Of a DNA stretch of 64,000 nt, positions 29,050-36,383 are shown piece after piece (position 1 is the stretch's first letter; every line of letters begins with the position of its first letter). This DNA is from an uncultured Bacteroidia bacterium (lineage in GTDB: Bacteria > Bacteroidota > Bacteroidia > Bacteroidales > F082). Position numbers and translations under genes: made by a program. The stretch is from assembly GCA_902774365.1 (NCBI GenBank), contig CACYHX010000004.1:1-64000 (forward strand), written 5' to 3'. A model generated the notes under the pieces. That model made no database searches, was not told where the DNA came from, and worked only from the letters and a program-made list of their open reading frames with translations.

Positions 29050-29071
29050 CCGCAAATTTTGAATATACCCA

Positions 29072-29950
29072 ATGAAATTACCAAAACGCCTGATAACGCA
29101 AACGCCTGAGTGCCTGACCGAACCCATCGGACAGGTGCTCAATGTCATTATCTCGACGTTGTTCGCGTTGGTGTTTCTGACAGCTTACGTCCCGTTCTCT
29201 GAAACGGCATGGTTCCAAGTGGGAAGAGGACACTATTTCTTCATCACCGCCGCTTTTGTAGGCGCTGGCACCATGTTCTTGGTACTCAGCAGATTGTTGA
29301 TGAACTGGGTCATCCGAAAGAGCCGGCATTTCCCCTTTTGGCTCTATCTCCTGTGGCTTTTCCTCGAAATCATGATCATCGCGGTGTGCCATACCCTCAT
29401 CTCCTATTTTGAGATTAAGACCACAGACCATAGTTTCGGCTATCTCTATGCCAAAAGCGTTCTCATCACCTTCATCGCATTGGGAGTCCCCTATACCGTC
29501 ACCATTTTATCCATCTTGCTGAAAGACACACGGCAACGCCTTATGCTCACCAAGAGCGACACGGTGGAATCGGACAATGAAGTGATGCCCGAGCACACCG
29601 AGATCATCAACCTGATGGACAACAACGGCAACTTGAAGCTGTCCGTCAAGCTCGACAACCTCTACTACATCAAGGCGGAGGACAATTATATCAATGTCTT
29701 CTATCAACGCAGCGGTGCTATTGCGAGCTACATGTTGCGTTGCAAGATGCAGACCATCGCCGACAACTGCGTGGATTCCAGCAGTTTGATGCGCTGCCAC
29801 CGCTCCTATATCGTCAATATAAAAAAGGTGAGCGTGCTCCACAATGAGGCCGACGGCTTCGTCATCGACTTTGAGCGCGAAGGATTGGATTCCATCCCTG
29901 TTTCGAAGACCTACTCGGCGAAGGTTTTGGAGGCATTTAATAAAAAATAA
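29072..29950 (+). CDS. Membrane protein with C-terminal LytTR DNA-binding domain
   Basis: A 292-residue protein with four hydrophobic segments (about 26-44, 52-72, 84-105 and 123-148) and a C-terminal LytTR domain from about 175 (LDNLYYIKAEDNYINVFY, MRCHRSYIVNIKKV, IPVSKTYSAKVLEAF). LytTR domains bind DNA direct repeats. Here the domain is fused to membrane helices instead of a receiver, so it is a one-component membrane regulator. The AT-rich kinase-like gene starts nine bases after its stop, but base composition changes sharply at that point. Confidence 0.85.
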   Translation: MKLPKRLITQTPECLTEPIGQVLNVIISTLFALVFLTAYVPFSETAWFQVGRGHYFFITAAFVGAGTMFLVLSRLLMNWVIRKSRHFPFWLYLLWLFLEIMIIAVCHTLISYFEIKTTDHSFGYLYAKSVLITFIALGVPYTVTILSILLKDTRQRLMLTKSDTVESDNEVMPEHTEIINLMDNNGNLKLSVKLDNLYYIKAEDNYINVFYQRSGAIASYMLRCKMQTIADNCVDSSSLMRCHRSYIVNIKKVSVLHNEADGFVIDFEREGLDSIPVSKTYSAKVLEAFNKK

Positions 29951-29959
29951 ATTCGAATT

Positions 29960-31372
29960 ATGGAAATAGATAAAAGTCTATTGCTAGAAGACATTCTCAT
30001 AAAAATGAAGGATGAATGTACATCTTTCAATACAGCAATTAAGCGCATTGAAGAAGTTGTTGAAGATAAATACAAGAAACAATATGTTGATTTGATTAAG
30101 AATATCGATTTGTATATTCTATTAATCGATTTACATATTCAAGGAAACAAGGGCACTGTAAGGAATGTGTGTTTTTTTGACATACTCAACTCTTTCTTTA
30201 CTAATGAAGTAAAACTGCACAAGGAAAAGCAGATAGAGTTTTTCTATCAGGATGGAATAGACGGAATCGAACGTCCATTAGATGATGAAGAAGAAATACG
30301 AAAGGCATTAACCATACACGATTGTCTCCCAATAATGAGTGTTGTACCAACACAATTAGCAGATAATGCAATTAAATATATGCCTAGAACAAGCAGCTTG
30401 ATTGTGAAAGTTATCCAAACAAATCGAAGGAAAACTATTGAGTTTGCTAATTATGGTCCCGCTTTGTATCAAGATGAGATTTTCGAAAAAATACAAAATC
30501 CTGGTTGTAGAGGAGAATATGCTCAACATAACCACATTGGTATGGGTATGGGATTATATGAAGTTAAAGAAATCATTAATAAGCATTCTTGGCTTAATCC
30601 AAATTTTTCTATTATTTCAAACTATGACCAAAATGATAATAACACATATACCATAATTGAAGGGGTACCATATGCATTATTTACTGTAAGAATTCAATTT
30701 GCGAATTCTACAAACAATGCTTTAATAACAGCAGATGATAATATCCACGAATCTAATCTTACGATAGTTTTACATGATATTACTCAAATCAAAAACAAGT
30801 TATACAGTCAAATTTTAGAAATAAGGAACAACATTCACTATTATTCTTGGCGAAACGACTGCAATAAACTACAGTGCTTTTTAGATCAAGTGACCGAATT
30901 GTTATCTATAGTGGATTTGGCTATATCTGAAGACGATTCTGATATAAAACAAATCATAGGTGATCCTTGCGAGATTAATTTACAACAAATAATCACAATA
31001 AAAATGAATAATTTTGCTCGGTTTTTCTATTCGAATAAAAATTTGCGATTATCATATTCTGGCAATCATAATAGACCCGTAAGTTTATCAGCGGGCGCAT
31101 ATATTCTTTTATCTGGCATGATTAACACACTAATGATGTCATGTCCAGATAATACGACAATAGAAGTTGATTATTATCAATCTAGATGGGGTAAGAGTTT
31201 CGTTTCATTTAAATCAGAGGACATTGATTTTGAAAATTTGTTTGATAAAAAAATCGCAGAGAAAAACAATAACTCTTTATTATGGAATAAATTAAACCTA
31301 TATGATGTCATTGCTGACAATTGTAATATAATAATTAAACCTGATAAACAACAACTTGACATTATCGCCTAA
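29960..31372 (+). CDS. Histidine-kinase-like ATPase protein, atypical layout
   Basis: A 470-residue soluble protein in AT-rich DNA. Residues 125-245 carry a GHKL ATPase: N box LADNAIKY (133-140), F-box-like EIFEKIQNPG (173-182) and G box HIGMGMGLYEVKEI (192-205). Downstream lies a helical region that starts with LHDITQIKNKL (271-281), resembling the H box of a kinase dimerisation domain. Residues about 365-470 look like a second, degenerate GHKL-type domain. The order ATPase, H-box-like helices, ATPase-like is the reverse of a normal histidine kinase. There is no signal peptide or membrane helix. The stop is two bases before the next gene. Confidence 0.65.
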   Translation: MEIDKSLLLEDILIKMKDECTSFNTAIKRIEEVVEDKYKKQYVDLIKNIDLYILLIDLHIQGNKGTVRNVCFFDILNSFFTNEVKLHKEKQIEFFYQDGIDGIERPLDDEEEIRKALTIHDCLPIMSVVPTQLADNAIKYMPRTSSLIVKVIQTNRRKTIEFANYGPALYQDEIFEKIQNPGCRGEYAQHNHIGMGMGLYEVKEIINKHSWLNPNFSIISNYDQNDNNTYTIIEGVPYALFTVRIQFANSTNNALITADDNIHESNLTIVLHDITQIKNKLYSQILEIRNNIHYYSWRNDCNKLQCFLDQVTELLSIVDLAISEDDSDIKQIIGDPCEINLQQIITIKMNNFARFFYSNKNLRLSYSGNHNRPVSLSAGAYILLSGMINTLMMSCPDNTTIEVDYYQSRWGKSFVSFKSEDIDFENLFDKKIAEKNNNSLLWNKLNLYDVIADNCNIIIKPDKQQLDIIA

Positions 31373-31374
31373 CT

Positions 31375-32010
31375 ATGAAAAAAACAATTTTTCTGTCAAA
31401 CACTGGGAGTATTTCCTCAATAATTCAACTATTATTTATAATTTCACCATCCACACTTTTGTGTTTTACAAAATCAAGAGACTGGTTGGTTTTTTTTATC
31501 CAAAAAAACCCTAGAATTACTATTTGGATAATCGTATTATTATTATGTCTCAGTATTTATCTCTTAATCAGATTAATACTTTTTAAACACAATACAAAAA
31601 AAAGCACAATCCCCTATGGAATCAACGACACCCCAAACTCACCATACATACTTATTGTTGATAACGATCAAAATATACTTGATGCTTTCGAAGAGAAAAA
31701 CTTTAAAGCACTTTATCCTAATACCTCATTATCATTATCCCTGCCAAATGTCAACATGACTCGTGGTTTTGATATAGTTATTTCTGATATTGTAGGTGCA
31801 GGTTATAATCAAACAAATGCTCTCAATCTACTTATTTCAGTAAAAGAGAACTATCCCTCCAAGATGGTATGTGCCATGTCTTCTCATACTGGTTACCAAA
31901 CAAAAACAAAAGGTTTAGATAAGTTTTTTTTCAAGGATAAGAAAAGCGACTATGTTGACCTAATAGCGCAAGAAATTAAACAATATTGGAATGGCAAGAA
32001 TCTTCATTAG
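31375..32010 (+). CDS. Membrane-anchored response-regulator receiver protein
   Basis: A 211-residue protein with two hydrophobic segments (about 13-30 and 47-70) followed by a cytosolic receiver domain. The receiver residues are mostly intact: Asp96 and Asp98 (ILIVDNDQN), phospho-acceptor Asp138 (DIVISDIVG), Ser169/Ser170 (CAMSSHTG) and Lys187 (FFFKDKK). No output domain follows. It begins two bases after the kinase-like gene, so the two are surely one operon. The target of phosphorylation signalling is unknown; the LytTR protein upstream is a candidate partner. Confidence 0.65.
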   Translation: MKKTIFLSNTGSISSIIQLLFIISPSTLLCFTKSRDWLVFFIQKNPRITIWIIVLLLCLSIYLLIRLILFKHNTKKSTIPYGINDTPNSPYILIVDNDQNILDAFEEKNFKALYPNTSLSLSLPNVNMTRGFDIVISDIVGAGYNQTNALNLLISVKENYPSKMVCAMSSHTGYQTKTKGLDKFFFKDKKSDYVDLIAQEIKQYWNGKNLH

Positions 32011-32076
32011 TTTAAATGAGTGAATGAAAAGTATAATGTATTTGTTACACTTCTAAAACTGAAAAAACAAAGAACA

Positions 32077-32108
32077 AGAAAAGCCCCGCCCATCGGCGAG
32101 GCTTTTCT
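32077..32108. terminator. Bidirectional terminator between the receiver gene and fabG
   Basis: The arms AGAAAAGCCCCGCC and GGCGAGGCTTTTCT pair around CATC, with A-rich and T-rich flanks on either side, so it can end transcripts from both strands. Confidence 0.8.
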
Positions 32109-32150
32109 TCTGCTATCGTTTTCAATAAAATTCAAAATTGCCTTCTTGAC

Positions 32151-32203
32151 GCAGCCATAGATCCCTTGCTCCGCACAAACCAGCGCAGGGATGACATGGC
32201 TGC
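32151..32203. repeat. Long imperfect hairpin downstream of fabG
   Basis: GCAGCCAT (32151-32158) pairs with ATGGCTGC (32196-32203), and ATCCCT (32161-32166) pairs with AGGGAT (32187-32192). No open reading frame uses it. It has the look of a dispersed repeat, not a terminator. Confidence 0.5.
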
Positions 32204-32242
32204 TGCGATCTCGCGTCCCAAAGTCCTCAGTCCCACATCCGT

Positions 32243-32989
32243 TTAGCAATTCATGCCGCCACAGCAGTGGATGACCTGACCCGTGACATACGAGCTTAGG
32301 TCGGAAGCGAGGAAGAGCGCCACGTTGGCCACATCCTCGGGGGTGCCACCGCGACGCAACGGAATCAAGCTTTCCCATTGTTTGCGGACGTCCTCAGGCA
32401 GAGCGTTGGTCATGGCGGTGATGATGAAGCCAGGAGCAATGGCGTTGTGGCGGATGTTGCGCACACCCATCTCCTTGGCAGCGCTCTTCGTGAAGCCGAT
32501 GATACCGGCCTTCGAGGCGCTGTAGTTGCATTGGTTGGCATTGCCAGACACGCCTACCACCGAGCTCATGTTGATGACGCTACCGCCATTCTGCTTCCAC
32601 ATGACGGGTTGCACCGCCTTGGTGAAGTTGAACACCGACTTGAGGTTGACGTTGATGACGGCATCCCACTGCTCCTCGGTCATGCGTTTCAGCGCAGTGT
32701 CCTTGGTGATACCCGCATTGTTGACGAGGATGTCGATGCGGCCGAAGTCCTTGACGATTTCTTCGACGACCTGGTGCGTCTCCTCGAAGTTGGCGGCGTT
32801 GGAGGCGTAAGCCTTGACTTTCACGCCAAGGGCTGCCAGTTCCTTTTCCGTTTCCATGACGACATCGTTAAGTGCGATATCGGTGAAGGCGATGTTGCAG
32901 CCTTCCTGGGCAAAACGCAGGGCGATGGCCTTGCCGATGCCACGACCGGCTCCCGTAATCAGAGCCACTTTATTTTCCAAGAGGTTCAT
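32243..32989 (-). CDS. fabG: 3-oxoacyl-ACP reductase FabG
   Basis: An NADPH-dependent reductase of the fatty-acid elongation cycle. The 248-residue short-chain dehydrogenase has the cofactor motif TGAGRGIGKA, NNAG, the catalytic Ser in NMSSVVG and the pair Tyr-Lys in NYSASKAG. It is the last gene of fabH-fabF-fabZ-acpP-fabG, 74 bases after acpP. Confidence 0.94.
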   Translation of the reverse strand: MNLLENKVALITGAGRGIGKAIALRFAQEGCNIAFTDIALNDVVMETEKELAALGVKVKAYASNAANFEETHQVVEEIVKDFGRIDILVNNAGITKDTALKRMTEEQWDAVINVNLKSVFNFTKAVQPVMWKQNGGSVINMSSVVGVSGNANQCNYSASKAGIIGFTKSAAKEMGVRNIRHNAIAPGFIITAMTNALPEDVRKQWESLIPLRRGGTPEDVANVALFLASDLSSYVTGQVIHCCGGMNC

Positions 32990-33010
32990 ATTCAGTTTGT
33001 TTTAGTGTTT

Positions 33011-33059
33011 TAATTGGCTGCAGGACTTCGAGTCGCGCAGACTCGCAGTCTCGTAGCCC
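33011..33059. repeat. Imperfect palindrome between acpP and fabG
   Basis: The central hairpin CGAGTC-GCGCA-GACTCG (about 33029-33045) is flanked by the weaker pair GGCT...AGCC. It lies within the fab transcript and could affect mRNA stability. No T tract follows. Confidence 0.45.
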
Positions 33060-33063
33060 CTTT

Positions 33064-33303
33064 TTATTTCTTTGTGTGTTTTTCTATCAGTGCATACAAA
33101 TCACTGACGGTCTGAATTTTCTTTGTTTCGCTCTCTTCGAATTTCACGTTGAACTCTCGTTCAAGCATCAACGCCACTTCGACGACATCCAAAGAGTCGG
33201 CACCCAAATCGTTGTTAAGGCTTTTCTCGGGCGTGATGTCATTCTCGTCGAGATTGAGCTTCTGCGCTATCAGCGCCCGCGTTTTTTCTTGTTTGGTAGC
33301 CAT
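33064..33303 (-). CDS. acpP: Acyl carrier protein
   Basis: Carries growing acyl chains on a phosphopantetheine arm. The 79-residue acidic protein has the attachment serine in GADSLDVVEV. A sequence matching the -7 box (TATCTTTG, 33308-33315 on the minus strand) ends five bases before the ATG, so acpP may have an extra promoter giving a nearly leaderless transcript. Confidence 0.96.
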   Translation of the reverse strand: MATKQEKTRALIAQKLNLDENDITPEKSLNNDLGADSLDVVEVALMLEREFNVKFEESETKKIQTVSDLYALIEKHTKK

Positions 33304-33315
33304 GGTGCAAAGATA

Positions 33316-33744
33316 TTACTTTTTTCTTGTGTCAGGAAGGAGGGCAAAAGAAAGTTCTCCCTTCACGCACATTTTGCCGTCAACGCTGAGTACGGCGGAG
33401 CAGATGTAGATGTTGGCACGATGATAGGTCAACGTGGCTTCCACTTCGACGGTGTCGCCTGGCTTGACGCTGTTCTTGAAACGCACCTTGTCGATGCCTG
33501 TGTAGAAAGTCAGCTTGCCGATGAGGTCGTCCTTCATCAGCAAGGCGCACGACTGGGCCATGATTTCGCAAAGGATAACACCAGGCACAACAGGTTCGCC
33601 CGGGAAATGGCCTTGCAGGAAGAACTCCTCGCCCGTCACATGGTACTTGGAATGACACACATGGTTTTCGTCGAGGTTCATCTCATCAACCAAGAGCATA
33701 GGCTCGCGGTGTGGGAGATACTGTTTGATTTCGTCTCTGTTCAT
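33316..33744 (-). CDS. fabZ: 3-hydroxyacyl-ACP dehydratase (FabZ-like)
   Basis: Dehydrates 3-hydroxyacyl-ACP in fatty-acid synthesis. The 142-residue hot-dog-fold protein has PHREPMLLVDEM near the N-terminus and the active-site histidine in QGHFPGEPVVPGVI, with the catalytic glutamate in CEIMAQ. It lies 12 bases before acpP and is separated from fabF by a 138-bp inverted-repeat element. Confidence 0.9.
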   Translation of the reverse strand: MNRDEIKQYLPHREPMLLVDEMNLDENHVCHSKYHVTGEEFFLQGHFPGEPVVPGVILCEIMAQSCALLMKDDLIGKLTFYTGIDKVRFKNSVKPGDTVEVEATLTYHRANIYICSAVLSVDGKMCVKGELSFALLPDTRKK

Positions 33745-33789
33745 TGTATGTTGTTTAATTGTTGATTGTTTAATCGTTGAATTGTTTTG

Positions 33790-33927
33790 TCACAAAACCT
33801 ACAAAACCCTCAAAACCATTTCTCATGTTGGGAAAGCAAGCCAACCGGCTGCTTTCCGGCGACGCACGGTTGTGCAGTCGCCACACGCTTTTCTTTGATG
33901 TTTTGCATTGTTTTGTATGTTTTGTGA
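33790..33927. repeat. 138-bp inverted-repeat element between fabF and fabZ
   Basis: The 18-base end TCACAAAACCTACAAAAC (33790-33807) returns inverted at 33910-33927 with one mismatch. Between the ends are two more hairpins: GGAAAGCAAGCC/GGCTGCTTTCC at 33832-33858, and GGCGACGCAC/GTGCAGTCGCC at 33857-33881. It touches the fabF stop codon. It is either a miniature non-autonomous element or a structured RNA in the fab mRNA. Confidence 0.7.
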
Positions 33928-35160
33928 TTAGATTTTACGGATAGCTAGACAAGCATTGTGTCCGCCGAAACCCAACGAGTTGGAGATGGCGAGGTCCAAA
34001 TTCACCTTGACGGGCGTGTTGGGTGTGTAGTTGAGGTCACATTCCGGGTCAGGCTCGTCCAAGTTGATGGTCGGAGGGACGATGCCGTTGTTCAATGCCA
34101 TCACGCTGATGACGAGCTCGATGGCACCAGCGGCGCCGAGGGCGTGACCCATCTCCGACTTGGTGGAGCTGATGTGGGCCTTGTAAGCCTCGTCACCCAT
34201 GGCAATCTTGATGGCGCGGGTCTCGCCGCTGTCGTTCATCGGGGTACCCGTGCCGTGGGCGTTGATATAGATGCTCTCCCCTGCCTTGAACTGGGCCTCT
34301 TCGAGAGCCTGCTTGATGGCCAGACTCTGCGTGGTGCCATCGGGACGCGGGGCGGTGCTGTGGTAAGCGTCGCACGAGTTGCCGTAACCGCAAAGCTCGG
34401 CATATATCGTTGCGCCACGCTTTTTGGCGTGTTCATACTCTTCGAGGAGGACGATGCCCGAGCCTTCGGCGATGACGAAGCCTGCGCGGTTCTTGTTGAA
34501 CGGCAAAGAGGCATGTTTCGGGTCTTCAGCCTTGGTAAGGGCCTTGCAGTTGGCGAAGCCACCGATGGACACGGGGTTGATACCTGCCTCTGAGCCACCC
34601 GTGATAATGGCGTCGGCATAGCCGTGCTTGATGGCACGATAGGCCTCGCCGATGCTGTGGGTACCCGTGGCGCAGGCCGTCACGATGGGCACGCAGGGAC
34701 CTTGGGCGTTGTAGCGGATGGCCACGCTACCCGAAGCCTGGTTGCCAATCATGGTGGGGATCATCATGGGCGAGATCCAACGCGCACCTTCTTCATAATA
34801 GGTCTTGACACCTTTCATGATGGTGTCGAAGCCGCCGATGCCGGAGCCTACATACACGCCCAGGCGTTCAGGACTCATCTGCAGGTCTTCGTTATCCTTC
34901 ATGGCTTGATAGGCGGCAGCCAAAGTATATACGGCAAAACGGTCGTTGCGTTTGACAAAAGCTTTCTCGACGCCACAAGCCTCGGGGTCAAAATCCTTCA
35001 GCTCGGCAGCGATTTTCACGGGGAGGTCGCTGGCATCAAACGACTTGATGAAGTCGATGCCGCAATAGCCCTTCATCAGGTTATCCCAAATGGTCGGCAG
35101 GTCGTTGCCAATCGGTGAGACGGCACCCATGCCAGTGATTACTACTCTTCTATTATTCAT
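33928..35160 (-). CDS. fabF: 3-oxoacyl-ACP synthase II (FabF)
   Basis: A condensing enzyme that elongates acyl-ACP with malonyl-ACP. The 410-residue protein has the Cys-His-His triad: the cysteine in VTACATGTHS, histidines in NAHGTGTPMND and KSEMGHALGAAG. It lies 22 bases downstream of fabH. Confidence 0.96.
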   Translation of the reverse strand: MNNRRVVITGMGAVSPIGNDLPTIWDNLMKGYCGIDFIKSFDASDLPVKIAAELKDFDPEACGVEKAFVKRNDRFAVYTLAAAYQAMKDNEDLQMSPERLGVYVGSGIGGFDTIMKGVKTYYEEGARWISPMMIPTMIGNQASGSVAIRYNAQGPCVPIVTACATGTHSIGEAYRAIKHGYADAIITGGSEAGINPVSIGGFANCKALTKAEDPKHASLPFNKNRAGFVIAEGSGIVLLEEYEHAKKRGATIYAELCGYGNSCDAYHSTAPRPDGTTQSLAIKQALEEAQFKAGESIYINAHGTGTPMNDSGETRAIKIAMGDEAYKAHISSTKSEMGHALGAAGAIELVISVMALNNGIVPPTINLDEPDPECDLNYTPNTPVKVNLDLAISNSLGFGGHNACLAIRKI

Positions 35161-35182
35161 ATTGTATTTGTTCTTTTATTCA

Positions 35183-36136
35183 TTAAAATTCCCAGTCCCA
35201 AAGGCAAGCGGCAGACACAAATCCGGCGCCAAAGGCACTCATGATGATCTTGTCGCCCTGCTTTATCTTGTTGTCTCTCAACATCTCATCAAGCATAATC
35301 GGGATGCTGGCCGATGAGGTGTTGCCGTATTTCTCGATGACAGTCGGGTACTTCTCCTCGGGTCCACCGACGATATGGCGGATGCCTTCGATGATGCGCT
35401 TGTTGGCCTGATGGAGCATAAACCATGTGATATCTTCGTGGGTCAGGTGGTTGTTCTCCAAAACACTCTGGATGTCTTTGGCCGATTCGGTGACAGCGGT
35501 CTTAAACAACTCCTTGCCTTTCATCACCAAGGGCTGGCCTTTGACATAGTGTTGCTCAAAAGGCGTAGTCTCCATGCCACGCTCATAATACAACACGTCG
35601 CGGTCGCTGATCATGGTGAGCTTCACGTCTTTGAAGGCATTGCCTTCGGTAAGCACCACGGCACCGGCGCCGTCGCCAAACAGCACGCTGCAGTCGCGTT
35701 CATGCCAGTTGCAGTATTTGGTAGGCTCTTCGGCGCACAAAATCAAAATGTTCTTCGCATGGCCGGCTTTCATCATGCCGTCGGCGAGCATCAGCGCATT
35801 GACGAAACCCGCACAAGCCACGTTGATGTCGAGACCGGCGCAGCTGAGGCCGATACGTTTCTGCACGATGCAACTCAGTCCCGGGGTGATGTGACGGTTG
35901 GCAACATTCGAGACCAAGAGGAAATCAATCTGGTCGGGACGCAGCCCTGCAGCCTTGATGGCTTTGGTGGCGGCGGCGACGGCCAAGTCATACAAATCTT
36001 CAGAAGATAATAGGTGTCGTTCCTGGATGCCCGTTCTGGTCGTAATCCAATTGTCGTTGGTGTCCAAAAAGGTCGCCAAGTCATCGTTGGTGACGGTGAG
36101 GGACGGCAACGCACTTCCAGTTCCAATAATTTTCAT
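35183..36136 (-). CDS. fabH: 3-oxoacyl-ACP synthase III (FabH)
   Basis: Starts fatty-acid synthesis by condensing an acyl-CoA with malonyl-ACP. The 317-residue protein begins MKIIGTGSALP and has the Cys-His-Asn triad: NVACAGFVNAL, LHQANKRI and GNTSSAS. The ATG at 36136 is chosen; the frame remains open far upstream, but that part crosses the promoter and the divergent gene. It is the first gene of the fab operon. Confidence 0.95.
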   Translation of the reverse strand: MKIIGTGSALPSLTVTNDDLATFLDTNDNWITTRTGIQERHLLSSEDLYDLAVAAATKAIKAAGLRPDQIDFLLVSNVANRHITPGLSCIVQKRIGLSCAGLDINVACAGFVNALMLADGMMKAGHAKNILILCAEEPTKYCNWHERDCSVLFGDGAGAVVLTEGNAFKDVKLTMISDRDVLYYERGMETTPFEQHYVKGQPLVMKGKELFKTAVTESAKDIQSVLENNHLTHEDITWFMLHQANKRIIEGIRHIVGGPEEKYPTVIEKYGNTSSASIPIMLDEMLRDNKIKQGDKIIMSAFGAGFVSAACLWDWEF

Positions 36137-36187
36137 TTTGTTTTCGATTAAAATAAGAACTCGTTTTCGGTTTCGATTAAAACGGTG

Positions 36188-36195
36188 CAAAATTA
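36188..36195 (-). promoter_or_regulatory. Promoter -7 box of the fab operon
   Basis: On the minus strand TAATTTTG matches TAnnTTTG and lies 51 bases before the fabH ATG. Confidence 0.65.
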
Positions 36196-36240
36196 CCGCT
36201 TCGACCCATGCCACGGGGAAAATGTGTCCAAAACGGGACT

Positions 36241-36299
36241 TTTGTGGCGAAAATCGGCTATTTGTGGCGAAAATCGGGCTTTTTTGTGGCGAAAAATCG
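36241..36299. promoter_or_regulatory. Three direct repeats between divergent promoters
   Basis: TTTGTGGCGAAAATCGG occurs at 36241-36257 and 36261-36277, and as TTTGTGGCGAAAAATCG at 36283-36299. The spacing is 20 and 22 bases, about two helical turns. The repeats lie between the fabH -7 box and the -7 box of the T9SS gene, where a regulator could act on both. Confidence 0.6.
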
Positions 36300-36311
36300 A
36301 GAACGGGGCAA

Positions 36312-36339
36312 TTTGTTTTGGCATTTTTGTCTAATTTTG
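36312..36339 (+). promoter_or_regulatory. Promoter of the T9SS protein gene at 36384
   Basis: TTTG at 36312-36315 and TAATTTTG at 36332-36339 are 16 bases apart. The -7 box ends 44 bases before the ATG. Confidence 0.6.
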
Positions 36340-36383
36340 GGGGCGATAATAATCCGTTTTTGGAACACAATACCTCATGTCGT

